Shown here: positions 23,669 to 35,224 of the stretch, in pieces | Layout of the letters: the number at the start of each line of letters is the position of its first letter | Numbering within the stretch: position 1 is the stretch's first letter | Source: Saururus chinensis | Taxonomy: Eukaryota > Streptophyta > Magnoliopsida > Piperales > Saururaceae | DNA: 64,000 nucleotides | Direction: 5' to 3' | Assembly (NCBI GenBank): GCA_035235625.1 | Contig: CP141148.1 | Coordinates: 992,001-1,056,000, forward strand | Notes under the pieces: generated by a model | What the model was told of the DNA's origin: nothing | The model's input: the letters and a program-made list of their open reading frames with translations, nothing else | Database searches by the model: none | Program-made: the position numbers and the translations under genes

Positions 23669-24476
23669 GGTACTCACTCTTTCATGAGTTATCCCACTCC
23701 TCTCTCTGTTTGTTTCTCTTTCACATGCTTTTTTTTCTTCGAATTCCCAATCCCTTTCTTCTTTCTGAAAATCCTTCGCTGAATCTGTCGACGAATTCAG
23801 ACTTCTTCCGCGTCGTTTCTTCTCTCTTCCTATTCTTCGTCCATGATTTTTCCTTTGATGGAGTTTTTTCGGTCTCCCTCTGATCTCTCTCTCTGTAAAA
23901 GTTGCATACGAGTCTTCTACAGTGTTTTCATGTAGATTCTGGTGGTCTTCAAATTCAACTCTCACGTCCCCTGCATTTTATGTCCAGCTATGGGAACCCA
24001 GAATTCTTGATTCACGGCTATTTGAATCAATCTGCCATTCCATATTTTCGTGTTTTCACGAAGCATCTTCGGTTTTTCTTACGATATTTCTGAGAATCAG
24101 TTCTTGATTCTCCTCCTCCATCTATACTTGATCCCGTTTCATCCCAACTCCTCGAATTGCATGCTCTGGAGTTTCACGATTCAAGAAGTCCTTTTTTTTA
24201 TGATATTTCCGATCAATAGAGTTATTTTTTGCTGTAGTTTCTGCATTGACACCGATACCCGTATTATATCCTGAGCAATAGAGTACTAATTTCCGCAATT
24301 AGAGCTTGAATCCATCAATACATATGCAGTCTCTCATCTCCCCAAATCTTTCTTCTTTCCAATTTCTTATGTTACTCCAGTGTCTAATTTCTATTTTGCT
24401 GATAATTCGCTTTCAGCTGAGCACGTTCTGATGTCCATGTTGGAGATCTAACTTACCTTATTGTGATCAGGTCGCT

Positions 24477-26944
24477 ATGGCTGGTGTTTTTCCTGTTTAT
24501 CATCTCGTTACAGATGAGGATTGTTTGGCTTATTTGAAATATCGGAACCCTGCGAATGTACTTCCAGGAATGAATCCTTTCATCTACCATCCCAACAATT
24601 TACCAGGTCGGTACGGCGCGTGATCTGGATTTATAATTAGTGCAGTATATGCTGGCAGTTCCATCTTTTTTACATCTGCACCTTTTGGAGACATGTCAGT
24701 GAGGCAGTTTTTATCATAATTCAAGCATTTGCACTGAAAGAACAAGTACAGGGTCCTTCCACTTTCTTTGCAGTGGAAGAATTTTCTTCTTCAAATGTTT
24801 TTCATGGTTCAATCGATTTATATCAACATATTCATGTACCCCTTGTTCCCTTCCTGGTGTTATCCTCGAGTGAGCAACTCGTATATATCTTAACTGTACT
24901 TGATATCAGTTGCCATATCTCTTTGAGTTTTGACAAATGACACAAATTAAGCAAGCATTGTATGAATAAACAACACTCGAAACAGTCTAAAAGTTAATGC
25001 GTATGCGCAGAAGGCATGTTATTCTTGGTGCAATCATATGCTCCCAAATTCTATGAAGGCGGATACTGGGAGCAGAAGGGACCATGTCGGAAAATACAGG
25101 CGGATGGTGGTACTATCGGTTGGGTGAAATATCTGGATTTCTACGAGGGTGAAGCCCCCAATGGCAAGGAGACTATCTGGGTGATGCAAGCTTACATGTT
25201 GGATCCTGAGCAGCAGGTACGGAGCTATGACTTCCTTGAACTGTTCCTTTGAACTAACACGAGTCCATAGGATATTGGTGGAGCTTTTGCCCTGTCAAAT
25301 TCTCAACTGCCGTGACTTTACAGGACTCCAACATGTTGTGTAGAGTTCAAAATCTGCAGGAGCTCATAGACGTGGAAATTTTTTTGATGAATTTGCCGGT
25401 GGAGGCAGGGAACAACCAAATTCCCCACCATTCTGCAAATAGGTCTCGGGTATCTGAACTCTTTACTACCCTGCCTCTCCCTTTTTTTCAAAAAGGAGTA
25501 TTATTAGCTGCTTTTTACCCATAAAAGTAACAGCTGAGCCACCTGTTTAGTTATCATCCTCCTAATGAGTTTGCTTATGACTGCTGTAGATTAATGGTAG
25601 AAATGAGCATGGGCCACCTGCAGCTCTGGAGAACGATTCAGAGACCAATTCAGGCCCAGCCATGGATGCCATTGCTGCCCAAGAAGAAGACTTTCTGGAA
25701 ATGAACGATCTCACGGGTGATGACTCTTCTTCCAGTGAAAATCTGCATGAGGTCGACGACTTGGAAGAAATTTTGTTGCAGATTCCCGTAGAAGAGAGGA
25801 ACGACGAAAATCCTCACCATTCTGCAACTCGGGTATCTTAACTCTTTGCTACCCCCCCCCCCCCCCCCCTTCCTTTTGAAGCAGTAGTTTAGCTGCTTTT
25901 CCCCATGAAAGTGATAGCTAAGCAACCTTCGCAGCAGGCGTATTGGACTCTGAATTTTCTTGGCCCCTGTTCTTTTAAGCTAACATGAGTTTTTGTCTTG
26001 TCAAATTCTAAATTGGCACGACTTGGCAGGACACCAACTTGTTTCGTGGAGTTAAAAACTTGCATGACACCAAAGAGTTGGAAGAAACTTTGATGCAGAT
26101 TGTGAACGACCAAATTGCACACCATTCTCCAAATGGTTCTCGGGTACATAATTTTAGCTGCTTTTTACCCATAAAACTAATAGCTGAGCCACCTTTCCAG
26201 TTCTAAAAGGATTGCAGAACGTGATGAGTTTGTTTATGCCTGCTGTAGGTGGTTAGTAGAAATGAGCATGGGCCACCTGCAGCTCTGGACAACTATTCAG
26301 AGACCAATCCGGGCCCGGGACGAACCAGGCATGCCATTTCTGCCCTTGGAGAAGGCTTTCTGGAAATGAACGATCTCAGGTGCGATGACTCGCCCTCTCC
26401 CAGTGATTACTTTGATGCAGAATCCCTGTTGCGCGAACTTGGGGAAGGAAAAAACGGGGGCTCAGATCAGCCAAATGTGAGGAGATGCAGAGTTCGTGCC
26501 ACTCCTGAACCTTGCCAGGTGGTTCTCAAACCGTCAACTTCAGGTAGGCGGCTCTTTCTTCTTATTAGAGAATTCGAAGACATTCAAAGTAAACGACCAA
26601 TCTACATTAACCTAAATCATAAGTATTAAATAATATGGTTGACAACATTAGTTTACTCAGTTTTGTTCTTAAATTCCTACGATGCAGGTTTTCTTGCGGC
26701 GGAGAAAAGCAATCTGGCAGACAAAAACTTTACAATTTCCCCCCCGGAAAACCAGAAAGTCACAAGATCTTCTCTCCATGCTTCTCCATCTGCAAAAAAA
26801 ACAAGTTGTAGTGGAAAGGCCATGGAGCATGCTCCTGTCCCAGAACCAGAATTGGGCACCTCAACTTCTCATGGTGGAGACAAGAAGCGAACTAGCAAAC
26901 TTGCAAAGACGACGAAGAAATTTTGCTGCTTGTTCCCTATTTAA
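24477..26944 (+). CDS. Divergent NAC-domain transcription factor, 456 aa, with duplicated exon pair and Cys-rich basic C-terminus
   Basis: Seven coding exons join in phase: 24477-24606, 25011-25216, 25324-25449, 25590-25832, 26030-26143, 26249-26543 and 26688-26944. Residues 1-112 form a short NAC domain: YHLVTDEDCLAYLKYRN, then LPGMNPFIYHPNNLPEGM, VKYLDFYEGEAPNGKETIWV and MQAYMLD near the end. The usual start LPPGFRFHPTDEEL and the WYFF-type core are altered, so DNA binding is unsure. Exons 4-5 (residues 113-235) and 6-7 (236-371) are duplicates. Each carries an acidic LxxxLxQIP...HHSANGSR repeat and RNEHGPPAALxNxSETN; exon 7 adds YFDAESLLREL. The C-terminus is Lys-rich and ends KTTKKFCCLFPI, a possible S-acylation anchor. 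NAC proteins regulate transcription in the nucleus, and some are membrane-tethered until released. No stops: the gene looks functional. Confidence 0.8.
25217..26543 (+). repeat. Internal tandem duplication (about 710 bp) spanning exons and introns of the NAC gene
   Basis: The stretch 25217-25832 (intron 3 to exon 5) corresponds to 25833-26543 (intron 5 to exon 7), introns included. Both hold the intron end TCAAATTCT...GCAG, the exon start GACWCCAAC, the donor CGG/GTAYMT, and the next intron with CATAAAAxTAA...AGCTGAGCCACCT and TGCTGTAG. Every exon involved except the last is a multiple of three, so the frame survived. Confidence 0.8.
25851..25869 (+). repeat. Poly-C tract in NAC intron
   Basis: About 18 C residues lie just after the exon 5 donor, in the same relative place as the tract at 13695 in the duplicate gene. 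Confidence 0.85.
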
Positions 26945-29155
26945 TGAGTTTCTTTTTTTAACTCTACAACTCAGAACAGTATAAGTCTATAACTATACTT
27001 GTGTGGTGCTCTGGAGCTAATACTAAATTTGTGATCTGCCGGCTCGCTTTGGGAAAGAGATACTCTACTGGTTTTTTGGTTTTTATGTGAAAATATCATT
27101 TTCCTTATGTAGTTATGTTACCCTGTATATGCAAGCGAACAAGTATATGTCTCAGAACGTGAAAATTACAGTTGGGACCTCTAAAAGACATGGGGTTTCT
27201 AGTCTGATGTAGTAGCTTGTCTTATCAGAGTGAAGAGAAGCGACAATGTTCAAGCTCCAACCAACAATCCAAGTTCCAAATTCCATGTTTCATTACTATA
27301 TTGTAGTTGAGTTGGCTCTTTTAACTATTTCCATCCCTGCAAGTTACAACCTAAAAGATGAAACATCTTATGACTTGTAACAAAACTGCAGTATATTACT
27401 TGTACTCATGAATATGTGCGGTTGTGATTGATGTGCCTCTTTTAATTAAACACACTGTTCTCGCTGAAAAGGATTGAGCTGCATGCGCGGGCACGAACGC
27501 CTGACCCAACTCCAAAGATCTGCGAATTGTGTGGATGTTTAGGTGGCCATTTGGGTGGGTTGCTGGGCAGGCAATTTTGCCACACAAAAAACACTCCTTT
27601 TTTCATTTCTTTCTCCCGACCTTTTTCCCTTCCCCCAATTGACCAAACCACCGTCACCAACACCAAGCGAGTCTCCATCTTTATCCAATTATAAAAAAAA
27701 AAAAAAAACTCCATAGATGAGAAACGGCTTTTGCCATGACGCGAAAACAACGTAAACACCATCCATCGTTTGTACGCTAATTACAGAAAGAAACTATCAT
27801 CTGCGGGACCCACAGCCTGCCGAGTGAGTGAGGCAGCAGTGCGCACCAAAACGTTGTCGTCCACTCCATGTAGCCAAAGAACGATGTGGATACGTGTATC
27901 GTTGGATGGCAGAGTTCGCAATTTGAGAGAACTTTATGACTTATTCGTCGTTCCCCAGCAGTCACGCGTTCCGACTTGAGACGGCAGCTTTTGCGGTTTT
28001 TCTTTCCCTCGCTTTTCTCTCTTCGATCCCGCATCGGGAACGAAGACGCTACTCGCATCATGTGAAATGACAGTAATAGCCTTAATAGTTTGGGAATTTC
28101 CAATTGCCTTCCTTCGTTTGGTGGGCCTATGAGGATATCCTTGTCAGTTGCAAAAATACACGTGGAAGGATTGGGATTTGGCGATGATTGCGCAAAAGAG
28201 ACAAAGCAGTAACGCCACGCCTCGTTGGGGCGACCGGGACACCCTTTTTTTTTTTGGCAATCGGACTAACCGGCTAAGCCCAAGCCAAAGATGTCTCAAG
28301 TGAACGAGCTTAGGACTAATATATAGTCAAACAAGGTTCGTTAAAAATTTCCAATTTACTATATTAGCCTTAAATTAAATTTTTTATTATTAATAATTAA
28401 GTAATATATTTTAGATATGCCCGTCCTTAAAAAGAAGCTTTTTTTCATAATCTGCACACCATGAAAGCATTCAATTTTAATAAGATCAAGGACACATATA
28501 CTAACGTGTGTTAAGATATATAATATTAATTTTAAAATTAAATATTTTATATGCTCGGCTTATTATTAAAACAGAGTAAAAAAAATACTTCTCTATTAGA
28601 ATTAATTTATTGAGAATATTAAATTTATAAATAATATCAAGCCAGTGTTAGAGTTTAATATTCTAATTTTGTTAAATAAATATTTTATGTTATTTAAATA
28701 CTTAATCTAAAAGAAATACAACTTCAAGAAAAAAAATAAAAAATAATTAAATAAATTTATTTTTATAGGATATTATTTATATTATATTTAAATTTATTTT
28801 TATATATATTCAGACTCACACACGATGGTGTGTGAGCCAATTATTCTAAGCTATCTAATTTTAATTCGCCCACACATACAATTCAATTGGAAGGCTTCTG
28901 TTGTTGGATCTATAACCCATAATAATAACGTGAACCTAAACTTATATAAGTTTTTTATATTTAAATAATTTAGTGTATAAAATAAAATTAAGAAATCAAT
29001 AAATATATTTATTAAAAAAATGAAAAGACTCGTTGATAAAAAAAACTATTAATTATAAATAACTAAAAGGTAGATTATATGATTAATGAGCAATTAGGAG
29101 CAAAAAGAAATAATGTAGGCCTCTTGAGGCCCACCTCCAAAGGGGGGTGGTTTCG
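26945..29155. other. NAC 3' region and intergenic DNA, no gene recognised
   Basis: 26945 to about 27400 is the likely 3'-UTR and end of the NAC gene. 27440-28130 is GC-richer, with open frames on both strands but no family features. 28300-29100 is extremely AT-rich. Confidence 0.45.
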
Positions 29156-29873
29156 TCATTGAACCCCTATTGCAGCTTTAAGTAAACTTCCGAGAGAAAC
29201 AGAGTCAGCTGCTTGTCTTTGCTTGATGAGCGTCGTCTTCATCCATCGTCTCCGCCTGCCTGACTTCCGCTGTAAGTTTGGCCGTAACCGTTGCTTCCCT
29301 CCGTAAAATCTGTGAGACAGATGTTTGCTTCCCGCGTTTTCCACTAACCTCACTCCCTCATGCGTACAAGTCATCCTCAGCTCTTCCTCCTCCCATCTCT
29401 CTTCCCATCCCTTCCCCTCCCCTCTTGCGTTTCCTTCTCTTTTAAATTCCTTCACAAGCTTCCCAGCCAACCTTTTTTATTCCCCTTCGTCTCATTATCG
29501 CGCTCTTTCTCCCTCGCGCGCGTTGGCATTGCTTGAAAGCTTCCATCTTTCTTACTTCTGCTAACCATTTTTAGCACCTCCAATCTGACGCATATCCCAT
29601 AAGGCACGGGACCCGCGTGTTTTTCGTGCTGGTTTCGTGAGTTTCTGCGAGTTGGGCACCTGGGTTTTTGCCACCTCGTTCTGAATTCTGGAAAAACAGA
29701 TTTGCGCAACTGATCCAAAAGCATAAAGCTGTGTTCTTTTGCCTAATTTTTGGAGTTTCTACCCATTTAAAACCGACCCAACTTGCTTGTTCTTCTATTT
29801 GCCTTCATCATTCTCATTATTTAAGTTTGGAAGCCTGGTCTGCTAAGCATTTGGAATCTGATTTAGAATGCTG

Positions 29874-30115
29874 GTAAGCTCCGTCTGAAGTTTCAATTCC
29901 TCATAGGTTTGTACCAAACCTGCATTCTGCTCCTCTCATTGTTAAGGTCCATTGAATGCGGAGGGGGGGAAAGTCAAATCTTTAATCGACAGAATTTCTT
30001 ATGCAGCCCGGTTTCCTTCTTCTGGAGCAAGATCAAATATTTTTAGCTCATAGTGTTTTTTTCCCCTGATTTTTCCATTTCTCTCCATTTTACCGTGATT
30101 GCGATAACCCATCAG
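29874..30115 (+). other. 5'-UTR intron of the UPF0496 gene
   Basis: The donor CTG/GTAAGC (29874) and acceptor ATCAG/CTTTGG (30115) would remove 242 bp and leave a leader that joins 8 bases before the ATG at 30124. A leader intron in an otherwise intronless plant gene is common. The leader upstream is CT-rich (about 29350-29560). Confidence 0.5.
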
Positions 30116-30123
30116 CTTTGGCC

Positions 30124-31251
30124 ATGGGAAGTCAGTTCAGCAAGAGGACGGGCGAAACCCCGCCCATCCTGCAACTTCCAGCCGATCTGCCCTACACGTC
30201 GGAGCTGAGTTCCTACGAGGCCGCCTGCCGGCTGGACCCGGATCTCCAGACCTTCGACACCACCCTCCAAGCCCGCACAAACCGCGTCATCAGCACCCTC
30301 GCCCTCGGCGTTGAGGTTCGGGCCCTCTCTTTTGACTCCCTCAAGGAGGTCACCGGCTGCCTCCTGGAGATGAACCAGGAGGTGGTCAAGATTATCCTCG
30401 ACTGCAAGAAGGACATATGGAGGAACCAGGAGCTCTTCGAGCTCGTCGAGGAGTACTTCGAGAACAGTCTCCAGACCCTCGACTTCTGCACTGTGCTGGA
30501 AAAGTGCCTCAAGAGGGCCCGGGACAGCCAGCTCATCCTGCACGTCGCACTGCAGCAGTTCGAGGAAGAAGACGACGGCAATGAGAAGAGATACTCCAGG
30601 ACACTGGAGGAATTGAAGAACTTCAAGGCTGCAGGGGACCCTTTTACAGATGAATTCTTCCAGGTCTTTCAGTCGGTTTACAAACAGCAGCTTGTGATGC
30701 TGGAGAAATTGCAGCTGAGGAAGAACAAGCTCGACAAGAAGATCAGATCGGTCAAAGCATGGAGGAAGGTCTCCAGCATTATATTTGCCTCTGCATTCGC
30801 CGCTGTCCTTATATGCTCGGTGGTGGCCGCAGCAATGGCGGCACCACCTGTGGCAGCAGCATTGGCAGCCGCAACTTCTATCCCATTGGGCTCCATGGGG
30901 AAGTGGTTTGACTCTCTTTGGAAGGGGTATGAGGTTGCACTCAAGGGGCAGAAGGAGGTGCTCAACTCAATTCACGTGGGGACATTTGTGGTGATAAAGG
31001 ATATGGACAGCATTCGGGTTCTGGTCGACAGATTGGAGATCGAAATTAGGTCTCTGATGGACAATGCAGAGTTTGCGGTTCAGAACGAGGAGGCACTGCA
31101 GTTTGGGATTGAAGAGATCAGGAAGACATTGGGAACGTTCATGAAAAGTATTGAAGATTTAGGGGAACATGCTGATAGGTGCAGCAGGGATATAAGGAGG
31201 GCCAGGACGGTGGTCCTGCAGAGAATCATCAAACACCCAAATCAAAAGTGA
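30124..31251 (+). CDS. UPF0496 (DUF677) family membrane protein, 375 aa
   Basis: A single exon starts [23 protein letters not shown] 30124 is preferred because family members begin near it. Family features include the N-terminal [15 protein letters not shown] region, [20 protein letters not shown] followed by [36 protein letters not shown], and helical coiled-coil stretches throughout. A hydrophobic segment at about residues 220-260 ([20 protein letters not shown] and on) is followed by [19 protein letters not shown] and a C-terminal helical bundle. Length is typical. The family is plant-specific, probably membrane-associated, with no established biochemical activity. Relatives include Arabidopsis At2g18630-type proteins. 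The exon is GC-rich in AT-rich surroundings. A 43-bp scrap of its 5' coding part lies at 19862. Confidence 0.9.
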   Translation: MGSQFSKRTGETPPILQLPADLPYTSELSSYEAACRLDPDLQTFDTTLQARTNRVISTLALGVEVRALSFDSLKEVTGCLLEMNQEVVKIILDCKKDIWRNQELFELVEEYFENSLQTLDFCTVLEKCLKRARDSQLILHVALQQFEEEDDGNEKRYSRTLEELKNFKAAGDPFTDEFFQVFQSVYKQQLVMLEKLQLRKNKLDKKIRSVKAWRKVSSIIFASAFAAVLICSVVAAAMAAPPVAAALAAATSIPLGSMGKWFDSLWKGYEVALKGQKEVLNSIHVGTFVVIKDMDSIRVLVDRLEIEIRSLMDNAEFAVQNEEALQFGIEEIRKTLGTFMKSIEDLGEHADRCSRDIRRARTVVLQRIIKHPNQK

Positions 31252-33160
31252 GGCAAGGAAAGCTCGTTGGTATGCGCACATGATCTTCTTGGATTTATTG
31301 CATCATTTGATGTTCACGGTGAGTTTCTTATAGGAACATCCACTGTATGTTGAGGCACCAGTTCTTGGTTGTCCTATTTATGAAGAATAACAGAATTTTT
31401 AGACCATACTTGTAGGTTTTATTGTTGCTTTTGTCAGTTTTTATATTTATTTATAATTTGAAAACTCACAAAAATATGTCATAGATCTTCTTTTGTATTT
31501 AGATATTAGTGGGGTACTTAACCTAGTCCTTGAGTTGATTGAGATTGCAGGTTCCATAAAGTAGCTGACCAGCTGCCTTTTTATTTACATAACTCGTTGA
31601 ACTATTTCCTATTTTTGTCATTTTGCAAAATCAGAAAGTATTACATTCACTCATTGACGTGCATATCTGTTTATTGATATTATGGATAAAAATATTTTCA
31701 AGTCTGCTTCATGTTATTTATACTGCATTTACTTAAAATTTTTGCAATTAGCCTGTGATGTGGGAACAAGGCTTAAGCGGAAGTCTCATGTATGCACAGT
31801 GTATGTTGCGTTTTGTTTTTTATTGAAATCGGATGTGTTGCTTTCATTGCAATTAATTCTGCTTAGTGAATCAGGAAAAAGATTTTCCATTCATTCACAG
31901 TTTTCAATAAAAGTTCAAGCTTGATTTGCATGTACAACATGAAAGCTTAATTTGAGTTTTTCTTACTTCATAAGGGGGGAAAAAAGGAGAGAGATTTCAG
32001 TGAGCATTAGATCTAAAATGACATTTTGAAGCTGGAGTGAAGATCGACATATATTTGATATAAAACCCAAATTGATTATTATAATGCGTGGTTTAAAATG
32101 TTTTAATTCCTCTACAGCTCTCCTGGAACACTAAGTTTGTAAGAAACTAAAATTGGCCCTTGCGTGGGAGTGATTGCTTCTTTCTTGTCGCTAAAATAAT
32201 AAAATGAAGCTTTTCTGACATAGATAATCGCAGATAAGAAAAGCCAAACCTTGTTCTGTTGTAATGTTTTGTTGACAAAACTTGTCTCCGCTAGTCTTCT
32301 CCATAAGATAGTTGATACAGACTTGGTTCATAACTTCATTTGGAGAGCTGGAAGGGTGGGCGGATTGCTACTTAGTTTGGCACCGCATACCACGATTCCC
32401 CCACCGTCTGCACTGTTTGTTCTCTCTTTACTTTCTTCTGTCTTTACGTCTAGTCTGCCAATGGTGTAAGATATGCACTTCAGAACATAATACATGCATA
32501 TGGTAGGTGTGGAAGAGCAGATACAATTGAGCTTGAAATGGTTGACTTGTACATTATATCCAACAGCCCAGTGTTTACCGGTAGCTGTGCTGCTTCTGTA
32601 ATTTTTGCGTTAATAAACTTTTGCTGTCAGTTACTGCTAAACGGGAACCCACTGAAACAAGTCGCTGACACTTTCTGTGATCTGGCCTTGTTTCTTTTGT
32701 GAAGGAAAATGATAAATCACTTAACGAATCTAACGAACACACCAGTTGGGAGAGCTTGTTGGGTTGTATTAATAACACTACTTTGTAAATAAGGAAACGC
32801 GGATATTGATGACGTGCAAATTTCTACTAAGCGAAGCAAGTGCCATGAGTATATTTTTTTCATGTTTATGTACAGTGATACTTGATACAGTATAAGAACC
32901 AATATAAATATGAGTATTTGAGGCGATGTTATATAAGTGACAAAGCCTGGCCTACTAATTAACTATACAAAGTCCACATTGATTCAATAAGAAAATACAT
33001 TATGGTAGTCGGCATACAATGGCATTTTTTAATGTGATCTTCCAAGTCCAGTGAAACAAAAGCACATATCAACATATTAGACACAACGTTACAATTTGCT
33101 AAAATATATCTAGTAATAAACCTGTATGTAATCTGTTAGGGCTAGCGCTGTAAAAAGAGG
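31252..33160. other. 3' region of UPF0496 gene and AT-rich intergenic DNA
   Basis: No coding frame with family features. Nothing else recognised. Confidence 0.5.
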
Positions 33161-33164
33161 CTCC

Positions 33165-33320
33165 CTCAGCAGCAGTGTTTCTTCTTGACCGGCTTCTTGA
33201 CCATCCGGGGGCATTTGCCTTGGTTGGGCCCCCCGGTAGGCCAGGTCTTTGCTGATTTGATCTGGCCGTGGGGGTGCAAGGCAGAGGCTTTGATGGCAGG
33301 GGTGGGAGGAGCTTCAGCCC
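33165..33320 (-). other. Orphan coding-like fragment, possible terminal exon
   Basis: The minus strand reads EAPPTPAIKASALHPHGQIK, then GKCPRMVKKPVKKKHCC before TGA. It is GC-rich in AT-rich DNA. The basic tail ending in Cys-Cys looks like a lipid-anchored C-terminus. An in-frame stop lies just upstream unless an acceptor near 33318 is used. The family is not recognised. It may be the last exon of a lost minus-strand gene or captured DNA. Confidence 0.3.
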
Positions 33321-34445
33321 TTCAGCTAGGGCTTGTCCTCAGTTAAATAGTCGGTGGATAACGCTTATTTGCATTCGTATTCACTCATAACATATTGGCA
33401 TTTTATTTGCAGATAAAGCCTGTTATTTGGGTAACATGTTCATTGTCTATAAATATAGCCATTTAGGCAAGTGGATAAGGGCTGAAGTAGTTAAGGCTGA
33501 AGTAGTTAGAGAGAATGAGAGAGGTGTCAACGACTATGACTAAGTCAGATAGCCATAGTATGTATCTTTTAATTAAATAACTTAGTATTTAATAATATTT
33601 TAAATTTATACATGTTATCTTTTTTATTTGTAGTAATATTACTAATGAACTTTTCTTGCATATATTCTCACAGATTGGAGCTATTAATGTAAGATATAGG
33701 AGTATTTAGTAATTAACTTTAACAAAGAACTCAAATATAATATTAACACAATTGTATTTAAATTATTAAGAACTTAAGTATGAAAAAATTATGCTTGAGA
33801 GTAGTTATGGAGAAAAAAATATTCTTTTATGTAAAAATATAAATTTATATTTAAAATTAAGTGGACCTTAGACAAATGGCCGAACAAGGCCTTTATTTGT
33901 TACCATGTCAAAAACACATTGGACACAGCCTGGACGTTAGACAATGAACATCTGTGACTAACCCTACCTTCAGCAACCTATCACTAGCAGGCTCTCCCTT
34001 TACTTGCTACCACTCCTTCCCCGTGATCCTCTTTCCCCCAAAACAACCTAAAACTTTTCACCTCCTCCCAGCCCTCCAAAGCATGTCCCTTTTCACCCTT
34101 TTTACTCCACCTAGCCCTCCAAAGCTCTGCTATCTCCCTCTCTACCTCTTGCCTCCATTATTGCTCCTCTGATCAACCTCTTTCCCCAGCGCCACCCCCA
34201 CCCCCACCCCCACTCCATAAGCTACCATCAATAGATTTGCCCCTCCCTTCCTTATGGCCATTGGTAGGTTATGTTTATTGTTAGTAAATGTGTATTTGGG
34301 TTATCATTGTGGACTTGCAAGGTTGATTCTCTCAGTCCATGCGAACCAAGTTGATCATCTTGGCTCTCTTGTTGGTGTTCATCCCTCCTTGTGAGCGCCC
34401 CATTCGACTATCCTAGTGGATGGGTTGAGGTCCAGGAGTAGGGAT
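33321..34445. other. Intergenic, nothing recognised
   Basis: AT-rich to about 33850, then C-rich low-complexity sequence at 33950-34220 (CCACCCCCAC-type runs). No gene seen. Confidence 0.5.
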
Positions 34446-34994
34446 CATGGTTTGCCGTCTCGGCGAGATCTCGCCAAGATCTCTCTCTCGGCGTCTCTAC
34501 CGAGCCACGAGATCGGGTAGAGATGCAAATCCAAACTTTGGCGAGATCCCTATGAGATCTCGCCGAGAGAGCCGAGACCAGACCAGACCAGGTTTTTTAG
34601 CTACCAATTTCGGATGGTTAACCATTAACTGTTGACCAATGGAGACGACTGGAAAGGCAATGGAGCTCTCACCAACAACGAAGACTCAGATGAGGCGGGG
34701 ACTGACGGCAGAGACAAACCACGGTTGTCGTATATGGATGACCCCGGCAGAGTGGCACTTCAAGGATAATCGTCGGTATCCAGAATCCACTAGCAACTGG
34801 GGATCTCGTCAAGTAAGTCTACTGCCGCCTGCCGAGTTTGAAGTTCCAAGTAGGATTTGAACTTCCAAGTTCCAACCAAACTAAAAGAGGGGAAGTACTT
34901 AAAAAAGGTATCTTCAAAACGAAGGACTCTTTCCAAAGCCAACCGGCCCAACCCTATAAAAATTCTTCAACGGAGATCAAAATCAATATGAGAG

Positions 34995-35224
34995 TTCAGA
35001 GCCACAAAATTCACCGGCCAGCAAGAGGTTTTATTATGTGTTCAGAGCCACAAAATTCACCGGCCAGCAAGAGGTTTTATTATGTGTTCAGAGCCACAAA
35101 ATTCACCGGCCAGCAAGAGGTTTTATTCTGTGTTCAAAGCCATAAAATTAACCGGCCAGCAAGAGGTTTTATTCTGTGTTCAGAGCCACAAAATTCACCG
35201 GCCAACAAGAGGTTTTATTCTGCG
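34995..35224 (+). repeat. 46-bp tandem repeat, five copies, in hAT 5' region
   Basis: Five head-to-tail units start at 34995, 35041, 35087, 35133 and 35179. Each begins TTCAGAGCCACAAAATTCAC and runs on through CGGCCAGCAAGAGGTTTTAT. Copies are about 90-98% alike, so the array is fairly recent. The unit is not a multiple of three; the open frame across it is incidental. Confidence 0.95.

Noticed and set aside
30112-30626. Minus-strand open frames opposite the UPF0496 gene
   Set aside because: Shadows of a GC-rich coding exon. The plus-strand protein is clearly a UPF0496 member.
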